Shown here piece after piece: positions 61,578 through 64,000 of a stretch of DNA of 64,000 bases. A model generated the notes under the pieces. It was not told where the DNA came from. It made no database searches and saw only the letters and a program-made list of their open reading frames with translations. The stretch is from Metopolophium dirhodum. Lineage: Eukaryota; Arthropoda; Insecta; Hemiptera; Aphididae. A program made the position numbers and the translations under genes. The stretch covers positions 17,235,217 to 17,299,216 of the forward strand of contig NC_083561.1 of NCBI RefSeq assembly GCF_019925205.1, in the 5' to 3' direction. The first letter of the stretch is position 1, and each line of letters begins with the position of its first letter.

Positions 61578-64000
61578 TCTGCGGCCCGTTCAAAGGGGTG
61601 GACGGGGTGCGGTAGACGTCCGTTCGCTTATTTGCATAATATATATATATACACCAAACACGGTCCAACACAATCGCCATCGTCTCCTCGAAACCGTCGG
61701 ACGAGGCTTTTCGATTGTTGTCAAACACAATCCCTTTTGGAAAACGGTCTCCGAGCACACAAGCATTTATAATATTATACGAAAGCCGTAGGGACGTGGA
61801 GACGTGTCAGATGTCACTATGTCACACGTCGCGTGAACGTGGTGAATATAATGCGATAAACAATAGAGGTCAATACTAAAATATATTATAATAATATGAT
61901 CGTAAATCGAAACACATGAAAACATTATTATATAATAATCGGTGCATTTTCACCATAATATTATATAGTACTAAATAGTAAATACTAAATACTATATAAT
62001 ATAAAATATGATATTATATCGCCATATTCGATATTAGTAAATGTGAGCATTAACTATTAAGGCTAATATCGGAGCTGGTGTTTCAAATTGTCTGTTATTT
62101 TATACAATTTTAATATTATATTTTATATTTTAGTTGCTATACATTAATAATACTAATATTATCCCGATACCGATTTAGGAGGGGTTGATACGGTATATTT
62201 TATCAACAGAAATGACTTCACAGGAAAAACTCTCGTTGTTCTGTCAGATTTTGATCATTTTTTATTTTATCTGAAATATGAGAATGTTTTACAGGTAGGA
62301 CCAGAGTCTGATTTTTTATTTCATTATTCAAATGCTTATTTTAGTTTCCATGCAAAATGTTCTCTTATTTAAAATAAAAAAAATAATTAACAAAATCTGA
62401 CTATTCTTATAGGGCGTGGGAATTTTTCTGTAAGACATGTTTTTGAAATCAAAACGCACTGGCTCCGATACCCTAGATAATAATCGACTCAATAACTTAA
62501 CCATATCTTTTTCAGATATGTATTGTAATAAATTTCTTATCAATCAATTATTAAAAACAACTACTACTATTGTGCACTACCTTGGCCAAAATAAACTATT
62601 ATTATTATTAAGTATCTATAATACGAAATCCTCGTGGCAAACACCGTTTATTAGTTCAGCCAACAATATTATATCACACTATTATAATATAATACAGGTA
62701 GATACTTGTGAGTTTATAGATTCTGCTAACCACAGTAAACCTTGAAAACTACCTATAATAGTAATAACATTACGGTGCTATGATATCGTGATACGTAACC
62801 GTCGTAACCACGTAGGTATAATATATACTATAGAATATTACAAGAAACCTATAATAATATTATCCGTTGTTTATTGCGATCACAAATCCTATAATGGTTG
62901 TTAAAATAAATCGTCTCACTGTGCGGGGGAATTAATAATTAACGAAGGCGGTTTTGCATAATCAGTGTCAATTAGTACGCGTGTACCTATATATATATTA
63001 TAAATTACAGACCAAGATCGTTTGCTGAGACTCAGCTGTATCGCGCGATGTTTATATAACATTACAACTCGCATAATAAAATAGGCAGGTACTTATAATT
63101 TAAATTTGTCGGAATTTTTTTTATGTCTGACATTTGTGTATGAACGTTTTTCGTTTTCACTGCGGTCGTTAAAATAAACGTTAGGCTGAGCGGAGGGACG
63201 ACAACGAAGTCGACAGGGGCTATAATATATATTATTATATTATAACACTTGTTACCATACAGTATGTATTGCATCGTAAATTGTCTGATATGACGTATAG
63301 GTAGGCTTCACAGTATACATATATTATACAATATACGTATAATACGAGTATATGCAATTTCTATATAATTAAAAACGCTTTTAATAAGGATCTATATTCT
63401 ATAGTAATTAAAATTCCGGCGCGTAAGAAATTATATTTTAATATTATAAGAAGGCGTATGTTATACATAATACATCGGTTTGATTACGACTTGTATAAAA
63501 TAACAATCTTCTAACGCCAATGTTTTTGGTGTCCGAATATATTATAGAGTGCGAATAATAATATAATGTGACCTACATACGCAATCTAACAATATAAATA
63601 TATAAGACAATAATCTCAAAAAAAAAAATAATATTATTTTTGAATAATGGTTACAACAAAAACTGCTTGAGGGTGCTTCTATAACAATTAAGTTATGATA
63701 TAATTTGACATTTCTACCATTTCTAGAAGTTAGAACTCGTATCCAAATAGGGATATATAATAGGGACCCATATTATTTTTAAAAATCAATAACGCCTTTG
63801 GCATTTGGTTTTACCTATTCGTTTACAAAACATATGAATATAATATACAATTACATATATTATAGTGTTACTGCTTCGGGTATTATGACATAACGTACTC
63901 TCCCAAAAATGGTATATGTTGGTGAATCTATATTTGGGCAGTAGTTAGGTTAGGTTATACAGTAGTGCACTCAGTAACTAGTGGTGAGGGGAGGAGGGTA
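61578..64000. other. Non-coding DNA to the window end
   Basis: A CpG-rich 200-base piece (61578-61800) is followed by AT-rich DNA. The 102-codon frame at 62437-62745 has no recognised domain. A TTAGGTTAGGTTA motif is at 63944-63956, and the window ends in a G-rich stretch. No gene is supported. Confidence 0.5.

Overview
The window is almost certainly from an aphid nuclear genome. It is very AT-rich and full of (TAT)n, (ATT)n and GT runs. It carries TTAGG-type motifs (the arthropod telomere unit), tRNA-derived SINEs and many small DNA transposons. Its one clear gene has introns and is a close relative of the animal BCL11A/BCL11B zinc-finger regulators (CG9650 in Drosophila). The species itself cannot be read from the sequence.

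Layout. 1-6696: intron (or upstream flank) of the BCL11-type gene, AT-rich with CpG-rich patches and microsatellites; no earlier exon was recognised. 6697-9419: the large terminal coding exon, with a good splice acceptor, about 906 complete codons, six zinc fingers and a TGA stop. 9420 to about 11060: probable 3' UTR. From there to the end (about 53 kb) I found no intact protein-coding gene; every open frame is short and low-complexity. This long gene-poor flank is what one expects around a developmental transcription factor, and it is filled with transposon remains.

Repeats. Two tRNA-derived SINEs (13010-13228 on the minus strand; 59226-59515 on the plus strand with a perfect 12-bp target duplication). 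A 3.7-kb inverted-repeat (foldback) element at 16393-20070, with three further partial copies at 35.9-40.0 kb. A degraded non-LTR reverse transcriptase tail at 20436-20960. A crowd of non-autonomous hAT-type elements from 27 to 55 kb, many with 8-bp target duplications that can be read directly (27059, 27658, 30851, 32580, 41676, 45534, 47515, 52902). A second inverted-repeat family beginning CAGGGTGATTCACC (37133, 40734, 47924). A palindromic element at about 30079-30563. A Mutator-like 960-bp palindrome at 55166-56125 with a 9-bp duplication.

Other signals. A diverged direct duplication of about 335 bp (60328-60660 and 61240-61577), a CTCF-like motif at 45088, several CpG-rich islands that could be promoters or enhancers, scattered (TTAGG)2-3 motifs, and a marked excess of the palindrome TAGGTACCTA. 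The only protein whose role can be stated is the BCL11-type repressor; everything else is non-coding, selfish or unassigned DNA. All coordinates and counts were read by eye.
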